A stretch of DNA of 64,000 nt from Magnetospira sp. QH-2 (GCF_000968135.1 NZ_FO538765.1:1875819-1939818), one strand, 5' to 3'. Counted from the first letter of the stretch, positions 36,201 through 43,485 are shown. Numbers and translations are program-made. The notes: generated from the letters alone by a model not told the origin.

Positions 36201-36634
36201 ATGTCGCCCTGGTAAACGGAATCGCCCTTGGCAAGCGTTTCCTTGGTGCCGTCCGCATGGGTCACGGTCACCGTGCCGGTGGTGGTGTCCACCTGGCCGA
36301 TGGGGGCCATGCCCTCCATGGCGGCGATTTCACTCTGCGCCACCTGGCCCGGAGCCAGCGGTCCGGCCAGCTTGCTGGCCACGCTGCCGGTGATGACCGC
36401 GCCGTCGGCGGTCGCCAGATCCGGCGCCTCGTCCTGGGCGAAATAGTCCACCAGAACCACCTTGTCACCGTTGCTGCCGGTCATGATCAGGTCCGAGCCC
36501 TCGCGGTCGTATTCCGCCGTGGCCATGCCAAATTCCGTCGGCAGAACAACCTGTTCGGTGCCCGCGTCGACCGTTGCGGTAAAGGCGCTCCCGTTGCCCG
36601 AAGTGCCGCCGAAGTCCATGTCCAAGGTTTTCAT
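30203..36634 (-). CDS. Giant FecR-domain, RTX calcium-binding secreted protein
   Basis: A 2143-residue, highly acidic surface or secreted protein, probably exported by a type I system. No Sec signal is present. ATG 36634 is chosen; one 48 bases upstream is possible. Order: a FecR-like domain (about 120-235; QGDILETASDGAVGVILADN and TPVATIGIRGTKVFLE), a coiled coil (about 310-365), a Gly/Asp-rich linker, a SdrD-like segment (VFVDVNLNGVWDAGEDY), RTX nonapeptides, a PPC-like domain (about 950-1090), YDYGEGG heptads (about 1176-1209), about 450 residues of strand-turn repeats, more RTX repeats (GGAGADTLMGGQGADVL) and a C-terminal secretion region. No transporter gene adjoins it. A role in adhesion or biofilm is inferred from architecture only. 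Confidence 0.88.
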   Translation of the reverse strand: MKTLDMDFGGTSGNGSAFTATVDAGTEQVVLPTEFGMATAEYDREGSDLIMTGSNGDKVVLVDYFAQDEAPDLATADGAVITGSVASKLAGPLAPGQVAQSEIAAMEGMAPIGQVDTTTGTVTVTHADGTKETLAKGDSVYQGDILETASDGAVGVILADNSVFSLGEGGRMVLDEMVYDPGSQEGSASFALLTGAATFVSGQIAKFGQDAMVVNTPVATIGIRGTKVFLETDGDSIQAVNLPESTLRGETVGEIVLMSPSGDTLGTINNLGGGWNWTPSASATPTSFQMDSAQIQNIVTQVSTILPRTLEEKALDVMDRLQDIRTKAQEARENGDEAKAAELEAEAEQAEAELEAALQEVEENLGYDVNIEDELGLGEGLDEFDTASGGEEDGGQGGDLFGSRSGDEILLDIINQIQGNDDGGGGGGTTEDTDDEDDGDGDVTTTEGDNEDLPTIDDTPIPEATVFTGQVVDGYLADALVFVDVNLNGVWDAGEDYTYTDSSTDSSGNYSLSTTQEGVLTTSGGTDTQTGLAFMGVLKAPMVEGVATPVITPLTTLIQIQVESGVDLATAQANVANSLGLTGYDLLDADPQALAEAEDVELMRQSVMVANMVNQVAGALQGKGVSQADALSQAFESLTGLTDGGILDLINSGNMTSLVSDAAAGAGVTISSAEAQAVGGVLAGANQAIENINFSDDSDAFLNSLAATSAYIQDELSQTIQDVSSGASSVDLSLLADPMAIAEVAGRTGTGGDDILIGTNNEDNLNGRAGNDIIDGEAGDDVILGGTGNDVLSGGTGSNEIDGGAGTDTAVFAGQLSDYEIRMTEDGSFQVNKLDESSSDLVTGVEFFTFEGDETTYAVGDVGAIPFSELSGTEGDDFLVGTSGDDVIDGYGGMDLIVGLGGDDVLTGGAAMDLLIGDGDEISGSSINPQPGEWLDIDESGTPTGFEVGGNDSLETAQNIDGTFVNAADPLVQGSALYAHASIYGTGDGTYDWYSFTVDEAGTTMLFDMDFGYDDTDLNGNSDDFDPYLYLYDASGNQINSDDDSSPLDPGSVDSYDSWLVHTFSEAGTYYMKLADYPQYAIPDGSDYLFQVTDFGTGDSVGGDDYLDGGAGADLMHGGIGNDTLIGDGQDAMLGGLGNDTLTVNATNSDGNMLFMYGDGSMTEDFGDLLSYFDYSFGEGGYDYGEGGYDYGEFGYDYGDFGYDYGEGQEIPFDEWSFIGDEYAGGNDTLTVSGDISVYEDIEIGGGFGNDSITIGGTLRAEYGYMEIWGGAYYGEGEGAFADNDAITIQSGAELFAYYDVYIEGNAGNDTIDIFGSVTSQWDYVEIYGDDGDDTITVSADATLTAYDDVEIWGDDGDDIITVAGTLTSVDDDIEVQGGYDNDTLTVSGTLTAADDLEIEGDSGDDSLTVSGTLTSTGADVEIYGDDGDDTLDVNATITAYDEVDIEGGDGDDTMSVSGTITAQTYDVEIEGGYGDDIMTVSGTIVSEDDDVDIDGGYDNDTMTVDATITAYEDVSIDGGQGENIINVTGSLTALTDDVVIDTGWGVGEGGTGQNILTVDATITADDDVEFSGGDNDDTILVGGTVAAHDDIEVLGGAGDDTISLNGTFSAIDGTNGLNDEGNDDEDIRIEAGSGDDTIAMAGSFTASDDIKVMGEDGDDTITVNGTLTVTGDPTNTDTADQAVNEILIDGGDGDDTITLLADVDGVSLSGGSGNDILTGGAGDDLIDGGANDDVLDGGDGDDTALFSGTIADYQFAAVREETVLDFSTGGTADWDVIPQSYGDSALVDVTYRSLSVDGTQSYDTMYYWSTGYSDLVDVAFGDYDNNETVGQITLESQLGGAITLDGFDLGNWGSGTLDITVQIQDLDTGDWSTLTTVGVDPAYASHVDINMTSNSGFVIQFGPDAYYGAIDNIAYSVESSDVVSVVGADGSDVITNVETLSFDDGDYDLFSGDDLDNFLTGSSGNDLLLGGAGADTLMGGQGADVLDGGAGADVFKYLFDNIVDEGGDTILDFGADDSFYFHGFDGPMFWGYTSFGYGDSGSSGPMINGTFFNMTSDGVAYQGTIGSFVDELPLSDGQSVFVFYSEGTGDDQTGHLYYAQGGSSSNSYSQVATINFEDQAAAESFGTGNMGAGQRDGEIPLN
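31580..32960 (-). repeat. Coding repeats: hybrid Asp/Gly turn plus beta-strand units in the giant protein
   Basis: This stretch encodes roughly 18 units of 22-27 residues, each with a GDDGDDT-like calcium-loop half and a strand half such as LTVSGTLTA or ITVSATLTA, joined by DDVEI/YDVEI. Examples are DDVEIWGDDGDDIITV and DDLEIEGDSGDDSLTV. Unit length and codons vary, so the duplication is old or under selection. Confidence 0.8.
33008..33112 (-). repeat. Five 21-bp coding repeats (YDYGEGG heptads)
   Basis: Five consecutive 21-base units encode YDYG(E/D)(G/F)(G/Q), inside the giant gene between the PPC-like domain and the strand repeats. It is a minisatellite-like block that could vary in copy number. 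Confidence 0.85.
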
Positions 36635-36750
36635 ATGACTAATTCCGATCCCATGCCAAGTGGTTTGTCTACCGGTTGCCAAGGGACCTGTGTCCCAGGG
36701 CGCTTTCCTGAATTCATCGAAAGTCTATCAAAATCTGCCGTGGTCACGAA

Positions 36751-36764
36751 GTGATCAAGATCAC
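36751..36764. promoter_or_regulatory. CRP-like operator upstream of the giant gene
   Basis: GTGATC-AA-GATCAC is a perfect dyad that matches the core of the classical CRP/FNR-family site (TGTGA...TCACA with GATC/GATC inner bases). It lies about 120-130 bases upstream of the giant gene's ATG, a position suited to activation or repression. No Crp/Fnr gene is in the window; the two stand-alone cyclic-nucleotide-binding proteins lack DNA-binding domains. Confidence 0.5.
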
Positions 36765-36850
36765 AGGAAGGTCATTCTATTGGCTCTCGCGACTGCGGAA
36801 ATCCTGGATAGACCCACCTTTACCATACCACTTCGCCAGGTGTGACTCAT

Positions 36851-36881
36851 CCACCAAAGGGTGGAATCCACCTTTTGGTGG
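36851..36881. promoter_or_regulatory. Strong hairpin in the tRNA-Ser to giant-gene intergenic region
   Basis: CCACCAAAGGGTGG (36851-36864) and CCACCTTTTGGTGG (36868-36881) form a 14-bp stem with one G-T pair and a 3-base loop. No T-run follows on either strand. It may be an operator, a cruciform, or a 5' untranslated structure of the giant gene. The remaining bases of this 367-base gap (36635-37001) show only the CRP-like dyad. Confidence 0.6.
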
Positions 36882-37001
36882 TGGAGTTTGACAGTGAAGT
36901 GCAGTGAATAGAGAGGGGATGCCAGGGAGATGTTATGGGGATAATAAACTCAAATGACTCGATTACAGAAGCAGCCTGTTAGGGCATTAGCAGTGGAAAT
37001 C

Positions 37002-37091
37002 TGGCGGATGGGGTGGGATTCGAACCCACGAGAGGCGCGAACCTCTGCCGGTTTTCAAGACCGGTGCCTTCAACCGCTCGGCCACCCATCC
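37002..37091 (-). tRNA. tRNA-Ser (anticodon UGA)
   Basis: A 90-nt tRNA on the - strand. The 5' acceptor arm GGATGGG (37085-37091) pairs with CCCATCC (37006-37012), followed by discriminator G and an encoded CCA (37002-37004). The TGGCCGAG D-arm, a long variable arm typical of serine tRNAs, the GGTTCGAATCC T-arm and the anticodon loop CTTGAAA (UGA) are all present. It reads UCA and UCG/UCU-type serine codons depending on modification. No integrase or attachment-site duplication is seen beside it. Confidence 0.97.
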
Positions 37092-37222
37092 TCGGAGGCC
37101 TTAGGTCCCAGATTTGGGCTCGAGCGTCAAGGGAAGACGCAAGGAATGTGAAACCAATCGCCTCGCCGGGTCACTCAATGTTAGAAAAGAACAAGCGCCA
37201 TTGATGGAGGAGGACCGCAACG

Positions 37223-37510
37223 GTGTCCTATGGAATACACACGAAACAACTCGCGACCGGCCTATTGCTCCTGGCTTTGAGCCTCCCTTGCGCTGCCCGC
37301 GCCGCTGATCCGGATCCCAAGCAAATGCTGGAGGAGGGGGCTCGGACAATCTTTGGGGCATTGGAACTGCTGATGCTATCCATCCCCCAATACTCGGCGC
37401 CTGAGATCTTGCCCAATGGCGATATTATCATTCGTCGAGTCCAGCCGATGCCAAAGAAAAATGGGGATGAGCCGACCAAAGGCACCCACGACAGCGAAAC
37501 GCGCACCTGA
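37223..37510 (+). CDS. Small exported protein of unknown function
   Basis: A 95-residue protein that I do not recognise. GTG 37223 lies 7 bases after GGAGGAGGACC. A signal peptide (LLLLALSLPCAARA-A, cleavage about residue 27) is followed by a short mature region, ILPNGDIIIRRVQPMP, with a polar C-terminus (NGDEPTKGTHDSETRT). It may be a lipid- or membrane-associated envelope component. It precedes an ElyC/YdcF-like gene but no functional link is visible. Confidence 0.6.
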   Translation: MSYGIHTKQLATGLLLLALSLPCAARAADPDPKQMLEEGARTIFGALELLMLSIPQYSAPEILPNGDIIIRRVQPMPKKNGDEPTKGTHDSETRT

Positions 37511-37582
37511 CCTATCCGTTTACTCCCCTTTAAGGGGATTGGGGCATTCTCGACTCTGCCAAAGTCCGCAGCGGGTGCCCGG

Positions 37583-38368
37583 TTGTTTTTTTACGCTTCC
37601 AAGATTTTCTGGTTTCTGGTCGGGCCTCTCAACCTCACCTTTTTGTTGGTGCTGATTGGGGGGCTGCTGCTTTGGACCCGATGGTTCCGACTGGGTCGGG
37701 GACTGATTGTCGGCGCCTTGCTGATCATCGGCTTTGTTTCCGTGGTGCCCCTGGGGCCCTGGTTGGTGGTCAGCCTGGAGGACCGGTTTGTCCCGCCAAC
37801 AGGTTTGGAAGCGGTGGACGGCATCATTGTCTTGGGCGGAGTGATCTCCGGGCCTCTATCCGAAGCGCGTGGGCAGGTTGCCTTGGGCAGCGCCGCTGAG
37901 CGTCTGACGGTGCTTCCAGGCCTGGCGCAGAGGTACCCCGAAGCAACAATCGTCTTTACCGGCGGCTCAGGGGATCCGTTTGACCAAAGCCGCAAGGAAG
38001 CCGACTACCTGCGGCCATTGCTGGTTTCCATGGGCATGGATCCGGGCCGGGTCATTTTGGAGAATCAATCGCGCAATACCTGGGAAAATGCCACGCGGAC
38101 CCGCGAAAAGGTTCAACCGGGCGAGGGGTCGAAATGGCTGCTGGTGACCTCCGCCATCCATATGCCCCGGGCCATGGGCTGTTTTCGGCAAGCCGGCTGG
38201 TCGGTGATTGCCTATCCGGTAGACTATGGCACCCGGGGAGGAGAAGATATCGCGCCATCTTGGAATCCAGGCATCGGATTCGGCGCATTGAGCGCTGGAC
38301 TGCATGAATGGCTGGGGCTGTTGTTTTACTACCTGACCGACCGCACGAATGCCTTATTTCCGGCCTAA
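37583..38368 (+). CDS. YdcF/ElyC-like DUF218 membrane protein
   Basis: A 261-residue inner-membrane protein of the DUF218 (YdcF/SanA/ElyC) family. Two N-terminal helices (about residues 8-30 and 38-60) precede the soluble DUF218 domain with its signatures DGIIVLGG, FTGGSGDP, LENQSRNTWENA and VTSAIHMPRAMGCF. ElyC-type members influence peptidoglycan or enterobacterial-antigen precursor handling; here the following genes (MltB, RlpA, D,D-carboxypeptidase) are also cell-wall genes. Only a TTG start is available at 37583, with a weak ribosome-binding site. Confidence 0.87.
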   Translation: MFFYASKIFWFLVGPLNLTFLLVLIGGLLLWTRWFRLGRGLIVGALLIIGFVSVVPLGPWLVVSLEDRFVPPTGLEAVDGIIVLGGVISGPLSEARGQVALGSAAERLTVLPGLAQRYPEATIVFTGGSGDPFDQSRKEADYLRPLLVSMGMDPGRVILENQSRNTWENATRTREKVQPGEGSKWLLVTSAIHMPRAMGCFRQAGWSVIAYPVDYGTRGGEDIAPSWNPGIGFGALSAGLHEWLGLLFYYLTDRTNALFPA

Positions 38369-38407
38369 CGCAACAAGAGTTCGAGCACAGAAATGGTGAG
38401 AATCAAT

Positions 38408-39595
38408 ATGAAATTGGCTGGTTCGCTGGTCTTGGCGACATTGCTGGGGGGCGTATCCCATCCTGCCGCGGCCCAAGCGCCCTTTGAAGATTGGCTGGGG
38501 GGCTTGCGTCAGGAGGCGCAAAGGAAAGGGGTTTCAAAGGGAATCCTCGACCGCGCCCTGAAAAACCTGCAACCAGTGCCGCGGGTGCTGGAGTTGGATC
38601 GCTCGCAGCCGGAATTTACCCAGACCCTGTGGTCCTATCTGAACAAGCGTATTAACGACACGGTCATCAACCGAGGGCGGGAGATGCTGGCCAAACATGG
38701 CCCGCTGCTGGATCGGGTGGAAGCCCAATACGGTGTCCAGAAACGCTTTTTGGTCGCTTTCTGGGGCCTGGAAAGCTACTTCGGCAAGTATACCGGCACG
38801 TTCCCCCTCGTCGGTGCCTTGGCCACTCTGGCCCATGACGAACGGCGATCCGAGTTTTTCCGTGCCCAACTGCTGGCGGCGCTGCAATCCATGCAAGACG
38901 GGGATATCCCGGTCGAGGCGAAAAGCTCCTGGGCCGGGGCCATGGGCCATTGCCAGTTCATTCCCACCACCTTTCGCGGCTATGCGGTGGACTTCAATGG
39001 CGACGGCAAGCGCGACATGTGGAGCAGCCTGGAAGATGTCTTTGGCTCGGCGGCCAACTACCTTTCCAAATCAGGCTGGAACCATGATCGAACCTGGGGC
39101 CGGGAGGTCAGCCTGCCGGATGGGTTCAACCTGGATCAGGCGGGCCTGAAGATCAAAAAAAACCTGGCCGAATGGCAGGCATTGGGCGTGCGCCGGTTCG
39201 ACGGGCGCGATCTCCCCAAAGTGGATATCGAAGGCTCGGTGATCCTGCCTGCCGGAATCGAAGGACCGGCTTTTATGGTTTATCAGAATTTCCGCACCAT
39301 TATGGTTTGGAATCGGTCGCAGCTCTATGCGGTGGCCGTGGGTCATCTGGCCGATCGATTGGTCGGGAAAGGGCCATTCCTGACTCCGCAACCGAAAAAC
39401 ACCAAGGCCATGGCCCGTAAGGATATCAAGGCGATGCAGGACACTCTTAACGAATTGGGTTTGGATGCGGGCAAGCCCGACGGCATCGCCGGACCGCAGA
39501 CCCGCGAGGCGGTGAAGGCCTATCAACGACACCATCATCTGCCCGCGGACGGCTACCCGTCTCATGGTCTTCTGGAACGGATGGGGATACTTTAG
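38408..39595 (+). CDS. Lytic murein transglycosylase, MltB-like, with peptidoglycan-binding domain
   Basis: An exported peptidoglycan lyase of about 395 residues. A signal peptide ends near AAA-Q. The SLT-2/MltB catalytic domain spans about residues 30-325; the catalytic Glu lies in GLESYFGKYTG, and WAGAMGHCQFIP and YAVDFNGDGKRD are family motifs. A PG-binding_1 domain closes the protein (KAMQDTLNELGLDAGKPDGIAGPQTREAV). ATG 38408 follows GGTGAG; ATG 38393 is the alternative. It belongs to a run of wall-remodelling genes. Confidence 0.93.
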   Translation: MKLAGSLVLATLLGGVSHPAAAQAPFEDWLGGLRQEAQRKGVSKGILDRALKNLQPVPRVLELDRSQPEFTQTLWSYLNKRINDTVINRGREMLAKHGPLLDRVEAQYGVQKRFLVAFWGLESYFGKYTGTFPLVGALATLAHDERRSEFFRAQLLAALQSMQDGDIPVEAKSSWAGAMGHCQFIPTTFRGYAVDFNGDGKRDMWSSLEDVFGSAANYLSKSGWNHDRTWGREVSLPDGFNLDQAGLKIKKNLAEWQALGVRRFDGRDLPKVDIEGSVILPAGIEGPAFMVYQNFRTIMVWNRSQLYAVAVGHLADRLVGKGPFLTPQPKNTKAMARKDIKAMQDTLNELGLDAGKPDGIAGPQTREAVKAYQRHHHLPADGYPSHGLLERMGIL

Positions 39596-39663
39596 ATGGG
39601 CATGGCTTGCCCGCTTCGGCGGGGAGAGATAAATTGGCTCGCGATCACCCGGGAATGGAACTG

Positions 39664-40611
39664 ATGGTAACTTGGCAGACTCTTCGCCGCCCCCTTTGGG
39701 GCATCGCCGCTCTGACGGGCCTGGCGCTTTCCATGGCCACCAGCGGCTGCGCGCCGACCCAGCTTGTCGCCCATACGGCCAAACAAGTACAAGGACCGGC
39801 GGAAGTGGAGCCTCGCACCGAGTACGGCGGTACCTATAAGGTCGGCAAGCCTTATCAGATTGCCGGTATCTGGTATTACCCGGCGGTGGACTACGATTTT
39901 GACGAAACCGGGGTTGCCTCCTGGTATGGCCCGAATTTTCACGGAAAAACCTCCGCCAACGGCGAGATCTTCAATCAATGGGCATTGACCGCCGCCCATC
40001 GTACCCTGCCCATGCCCAGCTTTGTCCGCGTGACCAACTTGGAAAATGGCCGCAGCGTGGTGGTGCGGATCAATGACCGGGGACCCTTTGCCCATGAACG
40101 GGTGATCGATATGTCGCGCCGAGGGGCCCAGTTGCTGGGCTTCGAAAAACAGGGCACGGCCCGGGTTCGGGTCCAAATCATCGCCGACAAAAGCCGTCAG
40201 GTGGCCTCTCGGGCCCACGCCGGAATCGGCGTGGCCGAAAAGGACCGGACCGCCGTAGTTTCCCCGATTGTTTCCGGGGGCCGCCCCAGCGCAGAGGTGA
40301 ATCAGCAGACTCTTTCTCCGCCGACCCTGGCCCCTGTGGCCAAGGCATCGCCGCCCGCTCAGCCCAAGGTCAATCCCGGTGTAGCGGGAGTCTATGTGCA
40401 AGCCGCGGCCTTCTCGGTTTATGAAAATGCCAATCGGGCCCGCGAGAGTCTGTCCACCATCGGCCCGGTGGAAGTTCACCAGATTCTGGTCAATGGACGG
40501 GATTGGTACCGGGTCAGGGTGGGACCGTTTTCTTCCGGCACTCAAGGGGCAAGGGCTTTGGCCCGGGTCGTCAACGCGGGTTTTGCCGATGCCCGTTTGG
40601 TCACCGAATAA
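39664..40611 (+). CDS. rlpA: RlpA-like septal lipoprotein transglycosylase with SPOR domain
   Basis: A lipoprotein of about 315 residues. A lipobox occurs in LSMATSGC, so the mature protein starts at that Cys. A double-psi beta-barrel domain (about 90-180) includes GVASWYGPNFHGKTSANGE, LPMPSFVRVTNLENGRS and INDRGPF, the RlpA signature with its catalytic Glu and Asp. A Pro/Ala-rich linker leads to a C-terminal SPOR domain that binds denuded septal glycan. Start codon uncertain: ATG 39664 or TTG 39634, which has a stronger GGGGAGAG site. Confidence 0.92.
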   Translation: MVTWQTLRRPLWGIAALTGLALSMATSGCAPTQLVAHTAKQVQGPAEVEPRTEYGGTYKVGKPYQIAGIWYYPAVDYDFDETGVASWYGPNFHGKTSANGEIFNQWALTAAHRTLPMPSFVRVTNLENGRSVVVRINDRGPFAHERVIDMSRRGAQLLGFEKQGTARVRVQIIADKSRQVASRAHAGIGVAEKDRTAVVSPIVSGGRPSAEVNQQTLSPPTLAPVAKASPPAQPKVNPGVAGVYVQAAAFSVYENANRARESLSTIGPVEVHQILVNGRDWYRVRVGPFSSGTQGARALARVVNAGFADARLVTE

Positions 40612-40614
40612 GAT

Positions 40615-41781
40615 ATGGGAATGAACAAGATGGGTATGTCGACCTCCGCCACGCTGCGCAATCTGGTATTCGGCCTGGCGGCATTCGCCCTGCTATGGAC
40701 CCCTCGCGCGCAAGCCATAGAAACCAAAGCCAAACAAGCCATCTTGCTGGACTTCAACACCGGAGCGGTCTTGTTCGAAAAGGAACCGGATACGCGCATG
40801 GCACCGTCATCCATGAGTAAGCTGATGACGGTCTTTATGCTTCTCGAAGCGCTCAAGGACGGTCGTTTGTCCCTGGAAGATACCTTTCCGGTCAGCAAAA
40901 AAGCCTGGAAAATGGGTGGCTCCAAGATGTTCGTCGAAGTGGACACCCGAGTGAAAGTGGAAGATCTGCTGCGCGGCATTATCGTTCAATCGGGCAATGA
41001 CGCCTGTATCGTGGTGGCCGAGAGCCTGGGCGGGTCGGAGAGTGCCTTTGCTCAACTGCTGACGGCCAAGGCCCATGACCTTGGCATGGTCAACAGCAAC
41101 TTCATGAATGCCTCAGGCTGGCCCCACAAGGAACATTGGTCCACGGCGCGGGATCTCTCTATTCTGGCGCGCGAGACCATAGCCAGCTTCCCCGAGTATT
41201 ATCATTATTATTCCGAGCGTTCGTTCACCTTCAATAAAATCCGCCAAGGCAATCGCAACCCCTTGCTGTTCAAGGAAATGGGCGCCGATGGTCTGAAGAC
41301 CGGCCATACGGAAGCGGGAGGCTATGGCCTCACCGCCAGTGCCCAGCGCAACGGGCGACGGTTGATCATGGTGGTCAATGGGTTGAAGTCGGTCCGCGCG
41401 CGGGCTTCCGAAGCTGAACGCCTGATGGAATGGGGCTTCCGGGAGTTCGGCAATTACGATCTGTTCCGCGCCGGTGACACGGTTCTTGAAGCGCCGGTTT
41501 GGCTGGGCGAGGCGGGCCAGGTGCCTTTAATTATCGAAGAAGACCTGATCATTACTCTCAAGCGCACCGCGCGTAAAAAAATGAAGGTTACGGTATCTTA
41601 CGAAGAGCCAATTCCGGCGCCAGTGGTCAAGGGGACCCGCTTGGCGACCCTGCATATCTCCGCCCCGGAAAGCGAAGTCCACGAAATTCCGCTGGTGGCG
41701 GGAGAGAATGTGCCGCTCTTGGGGCCGTTGGGCCGCCTGGTCGCGGCCGTAAACTATTTGATTTGGGGGGGCAACGGGTGA
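40615..41781 (+). CDS. dac: D-alanyl-D-alanine carboxypeptidase (DacA/DacC type)
   Basis: A penicillin-binding protein 5/6-type carboxypeptidase of 388 residues that trims D-Ala from peptidoglycan pentapeptides. The signal peptide ends near AQA-I (residue 34). The three active-site motifs are visible: SxxK (SMSK in MAPSSMSKLM), SGN (IVQSGNDAC) and KTG (GLKTGHTEAGGYG). A PBP5-type C-terminal beta domain and an amphipathic membrane-anchoring tail follow. The stop overlaps the tmk GTG start (GTGA). Confidence 0.95.
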   Translation: MGMNKMGMSTSATLRNLVFGLAAFALLWTPRAQAIETKAKQAILLDFNTGAVLFEKEPDTRMAPSSMSKLMTVFMLLEALKDGRLSLEDTFPVSKKAWKMGGSKMFVEVDTRVKVEDLLRGIIVQSGNDACIVVAESLGGSESAFAQLLTAKAHDLGMVNSNFMNASGWPHKEHWSTARDLSILARETIASFPEYYHYYSERSFTFNKIRQGNRNPLLFKEMGADGLKTGHTEAGGYGLTASAQRNGRRLIMVVNGLKSVRARASEAERLMEWGFREFGNYDLFRAGDTVLEAPVWLGEAGQVPLIIEEDLIITLKRTARKKMKVTVSYEEPIPAPVVKGTRLATLHISAPESEVHEIPLVAGENVPLLGPLGRLVAAVNYLIWGGNG

Positions 41782-42419
41782 GCCGTGGCCGCTTCATTAC
41801 CTTCGAAGGCGGCGAAGGCGGCGGTAAAACCACTCAGATCGCGCGCCTGAAAGCCGCTTTGGAAGCCCGAGGAATCGTGGTCTTGCATACTCGCGAGCCC
41901 GGCGGCACCGAAGGGGCCGAGGAAATCCGCCATCTGTTGGTAACCGGTGACCCGGGCCGCTGGGATCCTGTTACCGAAGCCCTGCTCAACTTCGCCGGAC
42001 GCCGTGATCATGTGGAGCGCAAGATCCACCCGGCCCTGACGGCCGGGACCTGGGTTCTCTGCGACCGATTTGCCGATTCCACCCGGGCTTATCAAGGCTA
42101 TGGTCATGGCATGGATGACGACGATATCGAGAGCCTATACCGGGTCGCCGTGGGCAATCTGGTACCGGATTTGACGCTCATTCTTGATCTTCCGGTGGAG
42201 CAGGGGCTCCATCGCGCGGTTCATCAGCGCGGCGGCAGCGAAGACCGTTACGAACGGATGGACAAGGACTTCCATCAACGTCTGCGCGACGGCTTTCTAG
42301 ACATCGCCCGTCGCGACCCCAAGCGCTGCACGATCATCGACGCCTCTTTGGAAATGGATGCGGTCACCAAGGCCATCTTCAAGGCGGTCCGCGATCGCTT
42401 GGACCTGGATCTGTCATGA
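41778..42419 (+). CDS. tmk: Thymidylate kinase
   Basis: Tmk phosphorylates dTMP to dTDP. The 213-residue protein has the P-loop FEGGEGGGKTTQ, the DRFADSTRAYQGYG motif and the LREPGGT-like TREPGGTEGAE segment. GTG 41778 overlaps the preceding stop. It overlaps holB by 4 bases (ATGA), a usual tmk-holB coupling. Confidence 0.97.
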   Translation: MSRGRFITFEGGEGGGKTTQIARLKAALEARGIVVLHTREPGGTEGAEEIRHLLVTGDPGRWDPVTEALLNFAGRRDHVERKIHPALTAGTWVLCDRFADSTRAYQGYGHGMDDDDIESLYRVAVGNLVPDLTLILDLPVEQGLHRAVHQRGGSEDRYERMDKDFHQRLRDGFLDIARRDPKRCTIIDASLEMDAVTKAIFKAVRDRLDLDLS

Positions 42420-43462
42420 CCGAGTGGGCCTCGCCACGTGAAACCGCGGTACTGATCGGTCACGAGGCGGCGGAACAAGCCTTTCTCGATGCCTACAATG
42501 GTGGCCGCATGGCCCATGCTTGGCTGATCTGTGGCCCTAAAGGGGTTGGCAAGGCCACCCTGGCTTTCCGCATGGCGCGCTTTTTGTTGTCCCAAGGAGA
42601 AGAAGTTCAAGGCGGCGGCCTGTTTGGCGAGGCTCTGCCGCCCATGATTCCCGAAAGCTTGCATATGGATCCCGAAGATCCGTTGTTCCATCGGGTGGCC
42701 GCCGGAGCCCACGGAGACCTGTTGGTGGTTGAAAAGGAAATCAACCAACGCAGCGGCAAGCTGCGTGACGAGATCGTCGTGGACAACGTGCGCGGGGTCG
42801 GTTCATTTATGTCCCAGACGGCGCGGGAAGGGGGCTGGCGGGTGGTGATTGTCGATGCCGCCGACGAAATGAACCGCAATGCCGCCAATAGTCTGTTGAA
42901 AGTCTTGGAGGAACCACCCCGCCGAGCGATTCTGCTGCTGGTTGCCCATTTTCCGGGGCGATTGCTGCCAACCATCCGATCGAGGTGCCGCAAGCTGACG
43001 TTGCAGCCGCTGGACGATTCGATCATCCTTGACCTGCTGTTGAAACAAATGCCGGATTTGTCTTCCGAGGAGTCGCGGACCCTGGTGGCTCTGGCCGAAG
43101 GCAGCGCCGCCCGCGCCCTGACCCTGGCCGCCGAAGGGGGGTTGGAACTGGGGCAGGGGTTATTGGCTATCCTGGATGGCTTGCCGGACCTGGACTTGCC
43201 CAATCTACATAAACTGGCTGACAGCCTTGTCAAAGCTGGAGCGGGCGACCGTTTTGGCGTGGCCTGCGACATGGTTCGCTGGTGGTTGTCACGCCGAGTG
43301 AGACAAGCGGCCCTATCGGGGAAAGGGGGCGCTCTTGATCCCTGGCTTCAGGTATGGGAAAAGACCGATGATCTGTTGGCCCGCGCGGCTGGTCTGGACT
43401 TGGACCGCAAGCAGGTCTTTCTCACCCTGCTGCTGACCCTTCAAGGGGCGGCGCGGACCTGA
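42416..43462 (+). CDS. holB: DNA polymerase III delta-prime subunit
   Basis: HolB is part of the clamp-loader complex. The protein has 348 residues. The N-terminal AAA+ region carries GPKGVGKAT, a P-loop whose Ser/Thr is replaced by Ala, consistent with a non-hydrolysing clamp-loader subunit. Sensor-type segments are visible as EEPPRRAILLLVAH and LLPTIRSRCRKL. The zinc-binding cysteines of some delta-prime proteins are not seen. Confidence 0.93.
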   Translation: MTEWASPRETAVLIGHEAAEQAFLDAYNGGRMAHAWLICGPKGVGKATLAFRMARFLLSQGEEVQGGGLFGEALPPMIPESLHMDPEDPLFHRVAAGAHGDLLVVEKEINQRSGKLRDEIVVDNVRGVGSFMSQTAREGGWRVVIVDAADEMNRNAANSLLKVLEEPPRRAILLLVAHFPGRLLPTIRSRCRKLTLQPLDDSIILDLLLKQMPDLSSEESRTLVALAEGSAARALTLAAEGGLELGQGLLAILDGLPDLDLPNLHKLADSLVKAGAGDRFGVACDMVRWWLSRRVRQAALSGKGGALDPWLQVWEKTDDLLARAAGLDLDRKQVFLTLLLTLQGAART

Positions 43463-43485
43463 ACCCAAACCTGCCCGAGGTTATT

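Noticed and set aside
35225-36754. Long + strand open frame (509 codons) opposite the FecR end of the giant gene
   Set aside because: Same reason: low-complexity antisense of an acidic protein, with no family similarity.
37002-37091. tRNA-Ser as an integration site for a mobile element
   Set aside because: No integrase, no duplicated tRNA 3' end and no composition change beyond the giant gene.
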